From contig JAIVFH010000398.1 of NCBI GenBank assembly GCA_025765595.1, forward strand, positions 1 to 22,450: DNA of 22,450 bases, written 5' to 3'. Made by a program: the position numbers and the translations under genes. The notes beneath the pieces are model-generated. The model searched no databases. It was not told where the DNA came from and saw nothing but the letters and a program-made list of their open reading frames with translations. Below are positions 9,172-18,867 of this stretch, in pieces. The DNA comes from Obelidium mucronatum. Lineage: Eukaryota; Chytridiomycota; Chytridiomycetes; Chytridiales; Chytriomycetaceae. Numbering within the stretch: position 1 is the stretch's first letter; each line of letters begins with the position of its first letter.

Positions 9172-12100
9172 ATGTTCGTATTTGTGCTTTCTTCTCTTCT
9201 GGCTTCGACGGCAGCGTCTCTCGCATTGCAAGACACCGTTGCCAAGGCCTCTGCTGAAGTTGACAACCTTCCCCTTTGCACGCGCCCATGCATACCAAGT
9301 ACTTCCACCTTTGCTGCCTTCGCCCAAGCTCCTTCATTGAAAACCCTTAGCGCTGTCTGCAAGAGTACTGACTTGGTTGCGTTCAAGACTTGTGCCGTTG
9401 GGGCTTCAGCTGGCTGTTCTCCGTTGGATCAAAGCAAGGCTATCATTGTGTCGTCAAACATCCAGCGCCTCTGTGATACTCCTGCATCTGCCGCGTCCAA
9501 CTTAAGCCCCAAGGTGCTCGCTGCCGCCTCCCCATCTTCGGGATTTATCCAGTTTTCAGGATCCAACTACTGCTGGACCGTTGATGGATACGGCGATTTG
9601 GTTTCTACCGCTTGCTCGGGTGCCGCTAACCAGAAGTTTACATTCGTTTGGGAATCTTCGACCGTTCTTCGCATTAAACAAGGAAACCTTTGTGCGAATG
9701 TGGATGGCGCGAGTAAAAATGCCGGAGCTGGGTTGCTCGTAAGTTCAAGGTTTTGAATTGTATTAAATACATTTGGTAAATTTTAATTTTCGAAGATGTA
9801 TGAGTGTGACACGGCCAAGACCGTGAGCAACGAGTTGTTTAATGCTGTCGATGGACAGTCAACTCAACTGAAGTACACGCTCAATACAAAGCTGTGCGTT
9901 GGATTGGATGGATCTTACATCAAGACACTGTTGAGTAACGATATTCCCATCACCTCATAATTATCATGTTGAACAGTAACCTTATATAAAATAGTAACTG
10001 TCCAACCTCGGCCGCTACCGTGAGCAAAGCAGGATTTCTCTTTGATCTCGTAGCTTCTGTACCAACTGTGCCAGCTGTTGTAACCTCAGGCTTTGTTCAA
10101 ATCGATGGATCAAACAACTGCTGGACAGTTTCTGGAAGTTTGACACAATCTCTTTGTGATTCCAAAAACGCGAATCAAAAATTCAACTTTGACTGGCAAC
10201 CCAATGGATTGTTGCGTGTCCGTCAAGGAAAGAATTGCGTCAATGTGAGGGGAGGAGTCACAACTTCTGGAGCCTCTCTGATTGTTAAGTATTTTCATGA
10301 AACGAAGTGGTACGATAAATTGACTTTCAATTATGCAGATGTATGCTTGTAATACGGGGGTTCTTTCTTCAAACGATTTGTTTTCCGCTAAAGGCTCTGG
10401 CCTGGCCCAATTCATGTACAGTATGAATACCAACTTGTGTGTCGGTGAATCTGGTGCAGCATATACCACTCAGTGAGTATTCCCTTGGTTCCTTAAACTA
10501 TGCACACCAACACCAACACAACCCCACAGGAATTGCCCCACATCCGCAAACCAGCAAGGTTTCACATTCAATATGGTTTCTATACCAAAATTGTCCTACG
10601 AGACAAAATCTGGATTTATTCAAGTGGATGGTACAAACTCTTGCTGGACAGGCAATGCAGACGGATACTTGACCTATTCGCGTTGCGATTCTGCGAATGG
10701 CTTCCAGAAATTCAATTTCCTGACACCAGCGTCTGGACAACTTCGAATCCAGCAAGGAAAATATTGTGCCAATGTTGCCGGTGCTGGAACCACGGCTGGT
10801 TCAGACGTGATTGTGAGTGGTCAAATATTGCAGCCTATTTAAGTACTGAACGAAATCACAGCTTTATCCGTGCGACATTTCCACGATTGCTAAGAATGAA
10901 ATATTTCTGACTAGCGGAAATACTGGAACTCTTTTGAAGTACAACTTAAACTCTAATTTGTGTACGGGGCTCACAGCTTCAGGAACACTAACCACACAGT
11001 TACGATCTTTTCCTTTCACATAAGATATAAATTTTATTGACATGTTTTCCGCAGGGACTGTCCCAAAACCCCAACTAGTTTTGCAGGATTCGCGTTTAGT
11101 TTTGTTGAGACGCCAACCACCGTTCCAAATCCCCCAGCTTCTGGTTTCCTAATGCTTAGCGGAACTCTAAACTGTTTAGCTGCATATATTGACGCTGAAG
11201 GGAATGGTTTGATACCCAAGCTTTGCGATGAAAATGATGTATACCAGAAGTTCAATTTGGAATGGCAGTATAACGGTCTTGTTCGAATCAAATCTCAGTT
11301 CAAGGGAAGTCTGAATTGCCTCAACTGCAACAGTGACAGCGCCACGTTAATTGTAAGAAAAGATTATCATGTTACTTTTACTAAACGTTCTCATAGAGAT
11401 ACGGTTGTGAGACGACTGGTCTTCCAGCAAATGATTTGTTTGTGGCAACTTTGGATAAAGCCGTACCCCTGAAAAGGAGTTTTAGTACTGATGCGTGTGT
11501 TGGCTTGAAGGGAGCTGAATTCGCTGCGACGTAAGAGTAATTTTTCAATATACGTATGGAAAATTGATTTTCGCCGCAGCAAATGCGCTAATGGCGGTCC
11601 ACTCTTGACCCTGGTTGCCTCGCTTCCATTGAAAAAGGCATGCCCCCCAGGATCAAAGCTAGTTGCACAATCCATCGATGCCGGATCTGCACGAAAGGGA
11701 ACATTCTATGGAAATGAATTGTACAACCGCCAAATCAAGGGGGAGGCCAACAAATATGCGCCAAAACCTGTAACAGTTAGTGTTCAAACGAGTTCAGGAA
11801 CAGCCCAGCCATTGTGTCCAGTTACTTGGACTCCTCGTTCAGGTCTCAACTACACCAACGGATGGATTTATCCCAATGCCCCGTACACTGATTCTGACGG
11901 AGTTGTCTCCGCCTATTGGGTTGCTGGATCTGGTGCTCAACAAGTCATTGACGTTTCCATAACACGAGATGACGGTACCATTGACAAGGTTTCAATCAAT
12001 GGAAAAGGATTTGACGATCCAGGTTCTATTATCGATGGTGGTCACATGAGGTGGGAAATGCCATCGGAATGGCGCAGATTTTCTATGGATATCACCCCTC

Positions 12101-12735
12101 ATTCTTGGCCACGCTTGACCTATTACACTGTGATGGACCAAGGACATTACTACGTTGGGCTATTGTATAATCGAATCAACTATTCCATGTGGATGTTGAA
12201 CGGTATTTACCCAAAAGTTGTTAAAAGCCACCCAAACACTGTCCACAAGCAATTTGATGGGGAGGGCAGCGGAACTAACTGCATGCTTATGCTTGGTACA
12301 GAGTCGAGAGTGAATGTGACATATACCTTTCAGATGACGGTTTCCGGCCCTGATCATTCTCTTCAAGTCACCAACCAGGAGACTGGTGAAGTCTTTGAAG
12401 TCTGTACCATGCGATACGCTGAGACGCATTATGAATCAACGGTTGGCGCTTTTAATGAAAACTTTGGAGTGGAAGGGGTCTCATGTTTGGATAACGATGT
12501 TCGGTCTGTTACATACTCAGACTGTCGGTACGCAGTCGCCGGTGCTGATGATTGGGTGGAATGCGATCCAACTTGGGCTTCTGCTGATAATTCGTTTGAT
12601 CCTGCTGGAGGCGCTGTGTGTGTGAATTACAACCAAGTTATCTCCAAGAATGGATACACCACCAGCGGTGGAGGGTTTACGACTGCTACGTCCAGAATTC
12701 CAGGAAGGAACCCAAGAACACGGCAGATCAACTAA
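9172..12735 (+). CDS. Secreted multidomain lectin: Cys-rich module, four ricin-B-like modules, DUF3472-like domain
   Basis: The nine exons are 9172-9738, 9796-9929, 9995-10283, 10339-10472, 10530-10812, 10862-10998, 11055-11352, 11397-11530 and 11580-12735. They total 3132 nt, or 1043 aa, all in phase. A signal peptide covers about residues 1-20. Six cysteines (36, 40, 63, 74, 82, 101) form a CFEM-like module, though CFEM proper has eight. Four homologous modules of roughly 110-140 aa follow (about 123-660), each with SGF.Q..G, a QKF motif in place of ricin-type QxW, a C.NV- or CLNC-like turn and a NELF or NDLF segment. These suggest beta-trefoil, sugar-binding lectin folds. Exon 9 encodes about 385 aa with GEGSG, F.ENFG and NGWIYPN motifs, resembling DUF3472. 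It probably acts outside the cell or at the wall. No catalytic toxin-like domain is present. Confidence 0.82.
9541..11530 (+). repeat. Four tandem two-exon lectin modules
   Basis: Modules are encoded by the exon 1 tail plus exon 2, then exons 3+4, 5+6 and 7+8. The second exon of each pair is 134, 134, 137 and 134 nt; the first exon of modules 2-4 is 289, 283 and 298 nt. Introns within a module are phase 0 and those after a module phase 2. This regularity shows growth by duplication of a two-exon unit. Confidence 0.85.
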
Positions 12736-12782
12736 AAATCGATGTCGATGAGAAGGTGTTTCTCGCGCGCTGGTTTGAGGCC

Positions 12783-12788
12783 AATAAA
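12783..12788 (+). terminator. Possible poly(A) signal of the lectin gene
   Basis: AATAAA lies 47 nt after the TAA at 12733-12735. It is the only consensus hexamer I noted close behind this stop. Confidence 0.4.
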
Positions 12789-12966
12789 GCTTGAAGTTCC
12801 AAGTAGTATTATTGATTTGAGCGTATTTTTGACGTAGTTACTGACACTCAACTAAATTAAGAAAGAATTTTTGGCTTGTATAACCCTAACTGTATCGAAG
12901 TTTTAGGCCAACCGCATAAAGTCGGTTTTGCGCCAGCATAATCTTTTCTGTACGTCTTGCTATAAA

Positions 12967-13365
12967 ATGAAGATTCTTCAGATTTCTGTCGTTGTGGCTT
13001 CCACTGCGTTCGCTATCCCACTGCAACACTCAGTAGTGCCGTTGCTCTGTCCTTCTGCAAATTCCCAACAAGGAGTCACTTTCAAGTCTGAATCTGGGTT
13101 TATCCAAATAGATGGCACGCGCCGACGGCACCCACCATGTAACGAGTTGAATTCGTTCCGATCGTTAAATGTTTTGTTTTTGGCCGATGGATTGCTCCAA
13201 CGCCGATTTTGTGGAAACGTGGAAGCTAAAATGGGAATTGCCAACGACCTGGGGTCAATCACCTACAAGCGGATAAGCTCTAGTAAGAAACTCGCGTACG
13301 AGACAACTCAATTAATTGAAATCCTTCATTGGTTTTCTAATATTTTCGAAACTAAAAATTCATAG
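12967..13365 (+). pseudogene. Truncated or decayed relative of the secreted lectin
   Basis: An ORF of 132 codons begins with a good signal peptide (MKILQISVVVASTAFAIP). It then matches one lectin module: SGFIQIDGT corresponds to SGFIQVDGT in module 3 of the gene upstream, and FCGNVEA to YCANVAG. The central part, where CWT and QKF should be, is shortened and scrambled (TRRRHPPC), and no second half of the module follows. After residue 105 the composition becomes unlike protein. A good donor (GTAAGA at 13283) suggests the true first exon is 12967-13282, with the rest an intron. It is either a relic, a small secreted protein, or the first exon of a fusion with metacaspase 4 (see findings). TATAAAA directly touching the ATG is unlikely to be its promoter. 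Confidence 0.55.
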
Positions 13366-13398
13366 CTTGGTTTTCTAGAAGGTTTGAACAAAACAAAC

Positions 13399-14787
13399 AT
13401 GGAGAAGCTGTTTGGATCCATCGCTCAACACGTTCAGAGCTCTCAAACACCAGCTTTCCAATCCGCCCCTCAACCGCAGTCAAACTCTGGGCAAGTCGCT
13501 CCGTGGCTTCAAGATGGGAACTGTAAGTAAATCTCTCCCACCCAGAAACAACTCCACTGTTTGGGCAGTCGAAACTGAATCTGACAAAAATACAGCCAAC
13601 AAACCACCAGTAGTGAGTCATGTAAGCTAAACTTTGAACGCACTGGAAACACTGCTCTTCTCGTTTACCTGCTTTTTCCCATAAAAAAAACAGTCATCTT
13701 CAGACGAACATATCCTGGTCCAACCCACCCAACAAGCAACGGATCCATATCAGCATCAAAACTCGTTTACATCCAGTGGAAAGAAAAAAGCCTTGCTTAT
13801 TGGAATCAACTATACTGGAACGTCTTACGCGTTATCAGGTTTGTATAAAAAAACAGTGAATATCAGTCGTACTCAAAACCAAAAACAAATTAAAAAGGAT
13901 GTATCAACGACGCGCACAATCTCAAAAACTTTATCGTTCAAAACTATGGATACAGCGCGTCACCAGAATCAATGGTCATGTTGACTGAAGACAGCAAGAA
14001 CGACAAAATGATTCCGACACTCAAAAACTTGATTGCAGGATTCCAATGGCTTGTTTCCAATACAAAATCCGGCGATGAGTTGTTCTTGAGTTATTCAGGG
14101 CATGGCGCGCAGATCAAGGACGATGATGGCGATCGAGCATCGGGAATGGATAGTACACTATGTCCTTTGGATTTTCTCACTGCAGGACAGATTCGAAGTG
14201 ATGATGTTCATCGGTACTTGGTGGCTGCGCTTCCACAGGGCGTAAAATTGACTGTCGTCATGGACTGTTGTCACTCGGGTACAATGATGGAGTTGCCATA
14301 CACTTACCGACCTGATGCGAATGGAAAAATGAATCCCATCGATATGGTCAAAGAAGGCATGAGAATTGCAGCACGCGCAAAAGGCCTTTTTGAAGGCGGC
14401 TTTTCAATGAACAAGATTAACGATGCGAAAAACTTGTTTGAAGATGCTCAGGCCCTGGCTGCGGCTTTCAGTGGTCGTGGGAAGAAGGCCGAGGTTGATT
14501 CTCAAGGATACAAGAAGGAGGCATTCAATGAAAACGCGGGAGCGCCGAAGCAAGTATTTTGCCTTTCTGGATGTATGGATGAACAAACCAGTGCTGATAC
14601 AAGCTTCAATGGCCAAGCGAGTGGAGCGCTTACTTTTGCAATTTTGAGTGCATTGAAGGAGAACCGCGATGTGTCGTTCGAGGAACTCTTGGTGCAACTG
14701 AGGGGGTTCATGAAGGGCAAGTTTTCGCAGATTCCCCAGCTTTCGTGCGGGGTCCCCGTTGATCCTCAGTCCAAGTTCTCGTTTTAG
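13399..14787 (+). CDS. Type I metacaspase 4, short prodomain
   Basis: Proposed exons are 13399-13522, 13596-13612, 13694-13838 and 13898-14787, giving 391 aa. The 17-nt second exon is the least certain part. It starts MEKLFGSIAQHV, like metacaspases 3 and 5. The prodomain of about 70 aa is Ser/Gln/Pro-rich with no WW domain. The caspase-like domain runs from KKKALLIGIN, with His164 (SGHGAQ) and Cys220 (DCCHSG), KDDDGD after the His loop, and a complete C-terminal part ending KFSF. It keeps the phase 1 intron before GCIND but lacks the phase 0 intron after SMNK present in all four other copies, so the last exon is 890 nt uninterrupted. It starts 33 bp after the lectin remnant ORF. Confidence 0.88.
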
Positions 14788-14828
14788 AGTTTATTCAAAA
14801 TCGTTTTATAAAAAAACAAACAAAACAA

Positions 14829-16700
14829 ATGGAGAAGATTCTCGGCAAGATTGTTCAGCAAGCCGTGGCAGGCGGCGGCAGCGGCCAAGGCCACGGCCAG
14901 GGCGGAAAGCCAAACAACCAAATGGACATGGTTGGAAAGCTGCTCCAGCAAGTCGTTGGCGGCCAGGGTGGCCAGCAGCAGCAGCAGGGGTACCCCCAGC
15001 AACAGCAACAGTATGGAGGCTATCCCGGCCAGCAGCAGTATCCACAGCAGCAGTATGGCCAACAGCCCCAGCAGTACGGACAACAACAGCAGTACGGCCA
15101 GCAGCCGCAACAGGTGTGTTTTGTTGTTTCAAGTTTCATCACTCTGATCACTGACTGACACGCATCAGTATGGAGGATACGCTGCGCCCCAGCAGGCCCA
15201 GGCGCCTTACGGCCAGCAGCAATACCCGCAGCATCAACAACAACCGCCAGCGCCAACTGGTGGTGCCAGTCAGGTAGTTGAACCCTCTCCGTCCCTAACA
15301 AGCGCTAACGCATTCCCCGCAGCCGCTTCCTCCAGGCTGGATCGTGCAATTTAGTCAGCAATATCAACGCAACTTTTGGGGTGAGTTTGGTCTTCGATAT
15401 TTGTAATGAAATGTTCTCTGACCGTTCACTTGGCACAGTAAACCAAGCAACTGGACAATCTCAAGTATGCAATACCTTCATTTAAGCATAATTATACCGT
15501 ATTGTACTCATCATGCGTCGATCATAGTGGACTCCACCTGAAAATTTGCCAGCTTACTCTGCTCCATCTGGTGGATTGGCTGGTGGGGCTGATCCATACC
15601 AAGTCCAACACAGTTTCCAACCCAACGGCCGAAAGAAGGCTTTGCTCATTGGTATCAACTATGCTGGAACGCCGAATGCTCTCGCAGGTTTTTTTCATTT
15701 CTAAATTCTTTGTAATACTCGCTCACCCCTAAAACAAGGTTGCATCAATGACTGTCACAACTTGAAGCAATTCATTGTCCAAAACTACGGATACAATCCA
15801 TCTCCTCAAACAATGCTCATGCTCACTGACGACCAATACAACAACCCCCAAATGATGCCAACACTCCGAAATATGCTCGGCGCTTTCACATGGCTTGTCT
15901 CGAATACTCAACCCGGAGACCAACTATTTTTCAGTTATTCTGGACACGGAGGTCAAATTCCAGATGACGACGGAGATCGCGCTTCAGGAATGGACAGCAC
16001 GTTGTGTCCTTTGGATTTCAAAACTGCTGGACAGATTCGAAGTGATGATGTACACAGATATTTGGTCAAGGCGTTACCTCAAGGCGTCAAATTGACTGTC
16101 GTTATGGATTGCTGTCACTCTGGAACCATGATGGAATTGCCTTACACGTACAGACCTGATGCCAGTGGTAAAATGAGTCCTGTTGATTTGGCAAAGCAAG
16201 GACTGAGAGTGGCTTTGGGCGCTCAAAAGCTCTTGCAAGGCGGTTTCTCGATGAACAAGGTTTGTTAATGGAAATTGTTATCAGGATAATATAGGATAAT
16301 ATGGGGACTGACTATAAAACGCTTGAATTAGATGAACGACGCAAAGCGATTGTTTGCTGATGCCCAAAGCCTTGCTGCCGCGTTCGGTGGTGGCAGCCAA
16401 ACCCAAACTGATGCTCAAGGATACAAACAAGAAAGCTTCAACGAAAACTCTGGCGGTCCAAAGCAAGTATTCTGTCTTTCGGGTTGTCAGGACGCCCAAA
16501 CCAGTGCCGATACCAGCTTCAACGGCCAAGCCAGTGGTGCCCTCACCTACGCGATTTTGAATGCCTTGAAGGACAACCGCAACTTGTCGTTTGAACAGCT
16601 TTTGATGCAGTTGAGAGGCTTCATGAGTGGAAAGTTTTCACAAATTCCACAATTGTCTTGTGGTGTTCCTGTGGACCCAAACTCTCCTTTCTCTTTCTAA
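14829..16700 (+). CDS. Type I metacaspase 5, Gln/Gly/Tyr-rich prodomain and WW domain
   Basis: The seven exons are 14829-15113, 15169-15273, 15323-15380, 15439-15464, 15528-15687, 15739-16259 and 16332-16700, giving 507 aa with all phases agreeing. The start MEKILGKIVQQAV is an amphipathic helix, echoed at MVGKLLQQVVGG. Residues to about 130 are repeats of the YGQQ/YPQQ type, the Gln-rich composition typical of fungal type I metacaspases and of prion-like domains. The WW domain is at about 132-166 (LPPGW, NFWVN, GQSQWTPP). The caspase-like domain has His281 (SGHGG) and Cys337 (DCCHSG) and ends PFSF. Three introns flank and split the WW domain exactly as in metacaspase 1, including a 26-nt exon. 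The start lies 41 bp after the stop of metacaspase 4. Confidence 0.92.
14980..15240 (+). repeat. Low-complexity Gln/Tyr/Gly codon repeats
   Basis: CAG/CAA-rich degenerate repeats encode YGQQ, QQYP and related units in the prodomain of metacaspase 5. The tract is interrupted by the intron 15114-15168, on both sides of which the repeat composition continues. Confidence 0.8.
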
Positions 16701-16745
16701 AGAACTTTTGTGCGATATTTTGAGTGTGTGTGATGATATTTTGAC

Positions 16746-16751
16746 ATTAAA
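16746..16751 (+). terminator. Possible poly(A) signal of metacaspase 5
   Basis: ATTAAA, a common variant of the hexamer, lies 45 nt after the TAA at 16698-16700. The remaining intergenic bases to 16920 hold pyrimidine-rich sequence and no gene that I can see. Confidence 0.3.
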
Positions 16752-16920
16752 GGGGTATAGTATTTGGAAAAGTTTTTTTTTTGCTTGTTACAGTCATCAG
16801 CCTTTACTCCATACCCACCACCAGTCATCATTCCTCTCACTATTTCACCCAGCCATCATTCAAAATATCATTCCATCGTTCGATTTATCACTACAATAAT
16901 CATACCATTCTTTACATCCA

Positions 16921-18756
16921 TCACCGTTCACTCCATTCCTCATCAGCAATTTCCTCCGCGAAATCCAACACAACCAGCGCAGTATCAAACGAAGTGGTCA
17001 TCAATTTCGTCCCCACACAATTCAAATTCCAAACCGTCGCTGAATGATGTCTCAAAGTATACAAACACCGCCCCGATTTACGATCCCACACTTTCACAGA
17101 GTAATCCCCACTTCCACTCACGATTTTATGGGAATCCGCTTGCAGGCAAATGACTCCTCCTTCATGGCCTTCCAAGGTTCTTTGGCATTGGCTTTTACTG
17201 GAGAGATTCCAAATTTTAATGGAGCCATCGCTTGAGCCGCTTATTAACTCGGTGTTATGGAGTTGAAGACAGTACACGTATCCTTGGTGGCCTCTAAGAA
17301 TGTTGATGCATTTTCCAGACCTCCAGTTCCTGTTTTTTATCATGATATTTTTTTTTAAATTGGGCAAGCAATTGATTGCAGAGAGAGATGTTTTGAAAGG
17401 GGAAACTCACCACACTCGAATCAAATGATCGATTGAGCCAGAAACAATCATTTCACCCGAAATCTGAACGGCGCATACTGCACCTGTATGTCCACGAAGA
17501 ATTTGGAGCAGCTCTCCTGAACTTGATTTCCAGACCTAACGTTATAATGTTTTTTCGACTTTCAGAAACCCATCCTCTCAAATATTTGTAGTCAATCTTC
17601 GACGCACCCGAATCGTGTTATCCTCACTTCCAGTTACGATAATGTGATTCCCAACTTGAATCGCCACAATTTCACTTTCATGTCCGCTCAGTGTTCTCAC
17701 ACATTCTTTGGTTTCAACGTTCCAGATTTTAACCGTTGCATCCACTCCTCCAGTAAGAACAAACTTTGGAGTCAACTTTTTTTGCAAAAGCGGATAGATT
17801 AAAAACGGTGAACATTGGGACACAAATCCGAAACATAAAAAAAAAATCACCTTAACCGCAGAAATAATCCCATCATGCCCACTCAACAACAAATGACAAA
17901 CCCCACGTTTCACATCCATCAACTTCCCAGGCTCACCCTGCGAAATCATCACCGCCCAATTCTCATCCACAGCCAAACAAAGCGAATTTTCGATATGTGG
18001 GAACCCGAACCCAGCAGATTTTTTGGTGTATTTCCCCGTCATCCAGTTCATAAACGTCAAGTGGTTCTGCTTATACACTGCTTTCCAAGGCGCGAGGCTC
18101 ACACCTTTCCACAACACATTGCATTTCTTGGTTCCCTTCATAAAGGCAAGCTGCGTCGACCCACCTGTTGTAGTAGCTTTACAGCTTCGAGTCGCGCTCG
18201 TACATCGACAGCGTAATTTTAGCGACGAAAGCTCTTGGGAAAGAAGGATCGGAGTGTAGTTTTGGACTGAGCAGAGCTGTTTCCAGAGGTTATTATCGCG
18301 AAGGAGGCGGCCCCATTTCTTGCACGTGACTGCAATGGAAGAGAGGGTTTTCGGTTGGTTGTGGAGGTGGTGGAATATTTGGAGGAGGATTTCTTCGGGG
18401 AGGGTTGAGTTGATGTTCAAGGTGACACTGTTTTCTAAAGTTTGATGGAGATGGAGATCAAGTTTCTTGCGGAATAAAGCCCATTGGTTCGTTTGGTTGG
18501 GGTGGCGGTGTTGTTGCTGGACGCTGATGTAGTTTGGATTGAGGGTCTGGAAAGTCTTGAATCGCTTTAAATCGGGTTTTGGTGGGTTGTTATTGACGCT
18601 GATCGCGTCTGGATAATCTGAAATCGTCGTTGTTGGAATATCGAGATCAAGGTCACAAGCGCCCTTCTCGGTTTCTTGGATTGTGAGGCTGGATCGCGTT
18701 GAAGTCCCTCCACACAAAGTTACTTCCGAAATTCTTGGTGTCTCTTGCTTGTCCAT
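16921..18756 (-). CDS. F-box/WD40 protein, probable SCF ubiquitin-ligase substrate receptor
   Basis: The minus-strand exons are 18756-17851, 17775-17608, 17535-17411 and 17329-16921, giving 535 aa in phase. The start is the first in-frame ATG (MDKQETP); the open frame upstream has only TTG. An unstructured N-terminus leads to an F-box at about 118-162 (LPEEILLQIFHHL, then CKKW and NNLWKQL). Then come a linker with a FMNWMTGKY motif and six clear WD40 repeats (GH...V/IRVW pattern), with a weaker region before them (HIENSLCLAVDENW) that may supply a seventh blade. F-boxes bind Skp1 and WD40 propellers pick phosphorylated substrates for ubiquitination, as in Cdc4 or Met30. I cannot say which it resembles. 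Donors include GTGCGT, GTGAGT and GTGATT. The 75-nt first intron has no in-frame stop, so retention is possible. Confidence 0.88.
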
Positions 18757-18856
18757 CGTTGTCAACGGGTCCAGTACGTAGGTCACAATTAAACGCGAAT
18801 TATGTAGAACGGGGGTTGTTCTGGAAGGGGTTGACAAAAAAAAGGATCCGACATGA

Positions 18857-18862
18857 TTTATT
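18857..18862 (-). terminator. Possible poly(A) signal of paralogue A
   Basis: AATAAA on the minus strand lies 5 nt after the TAG stop (18870-18868). Only 111 bp separate this stop from the F-box/WD40 start on the same strand. Confidence 0.35.
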
Positions 18863-18867
18863 GTCTA

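Noticed and set aside
9958..9960. TAA as the end of the lectin gene, making modules 2-4 a separate gene
   Set aside because: A phase-matched intron (9930-9994) bypasses it, and exon sizes repeat exactly across modules; the downstream part has no signal peptide or ATG of its own.
9541..11530. Lectin modules as a ricin-type toxin
   Set aside because: Only B-chain-like lectin modules are suggested; no ribosome-inactivating catalytic domain is present.
12961..12967. TATAAAA as promoter of the lectin remnant
   Set aside because: It runs into the ATG itself, leaving no room for a transcript start. The similar TATAAAA before 14829 was rejected for the same reason.
14980..15240. CRISPR-like or satellite array
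   Set aside because: The repeats are degenerate, codon-phased and encode Gln/Tyr-rich protein; there are no uniform spacers.
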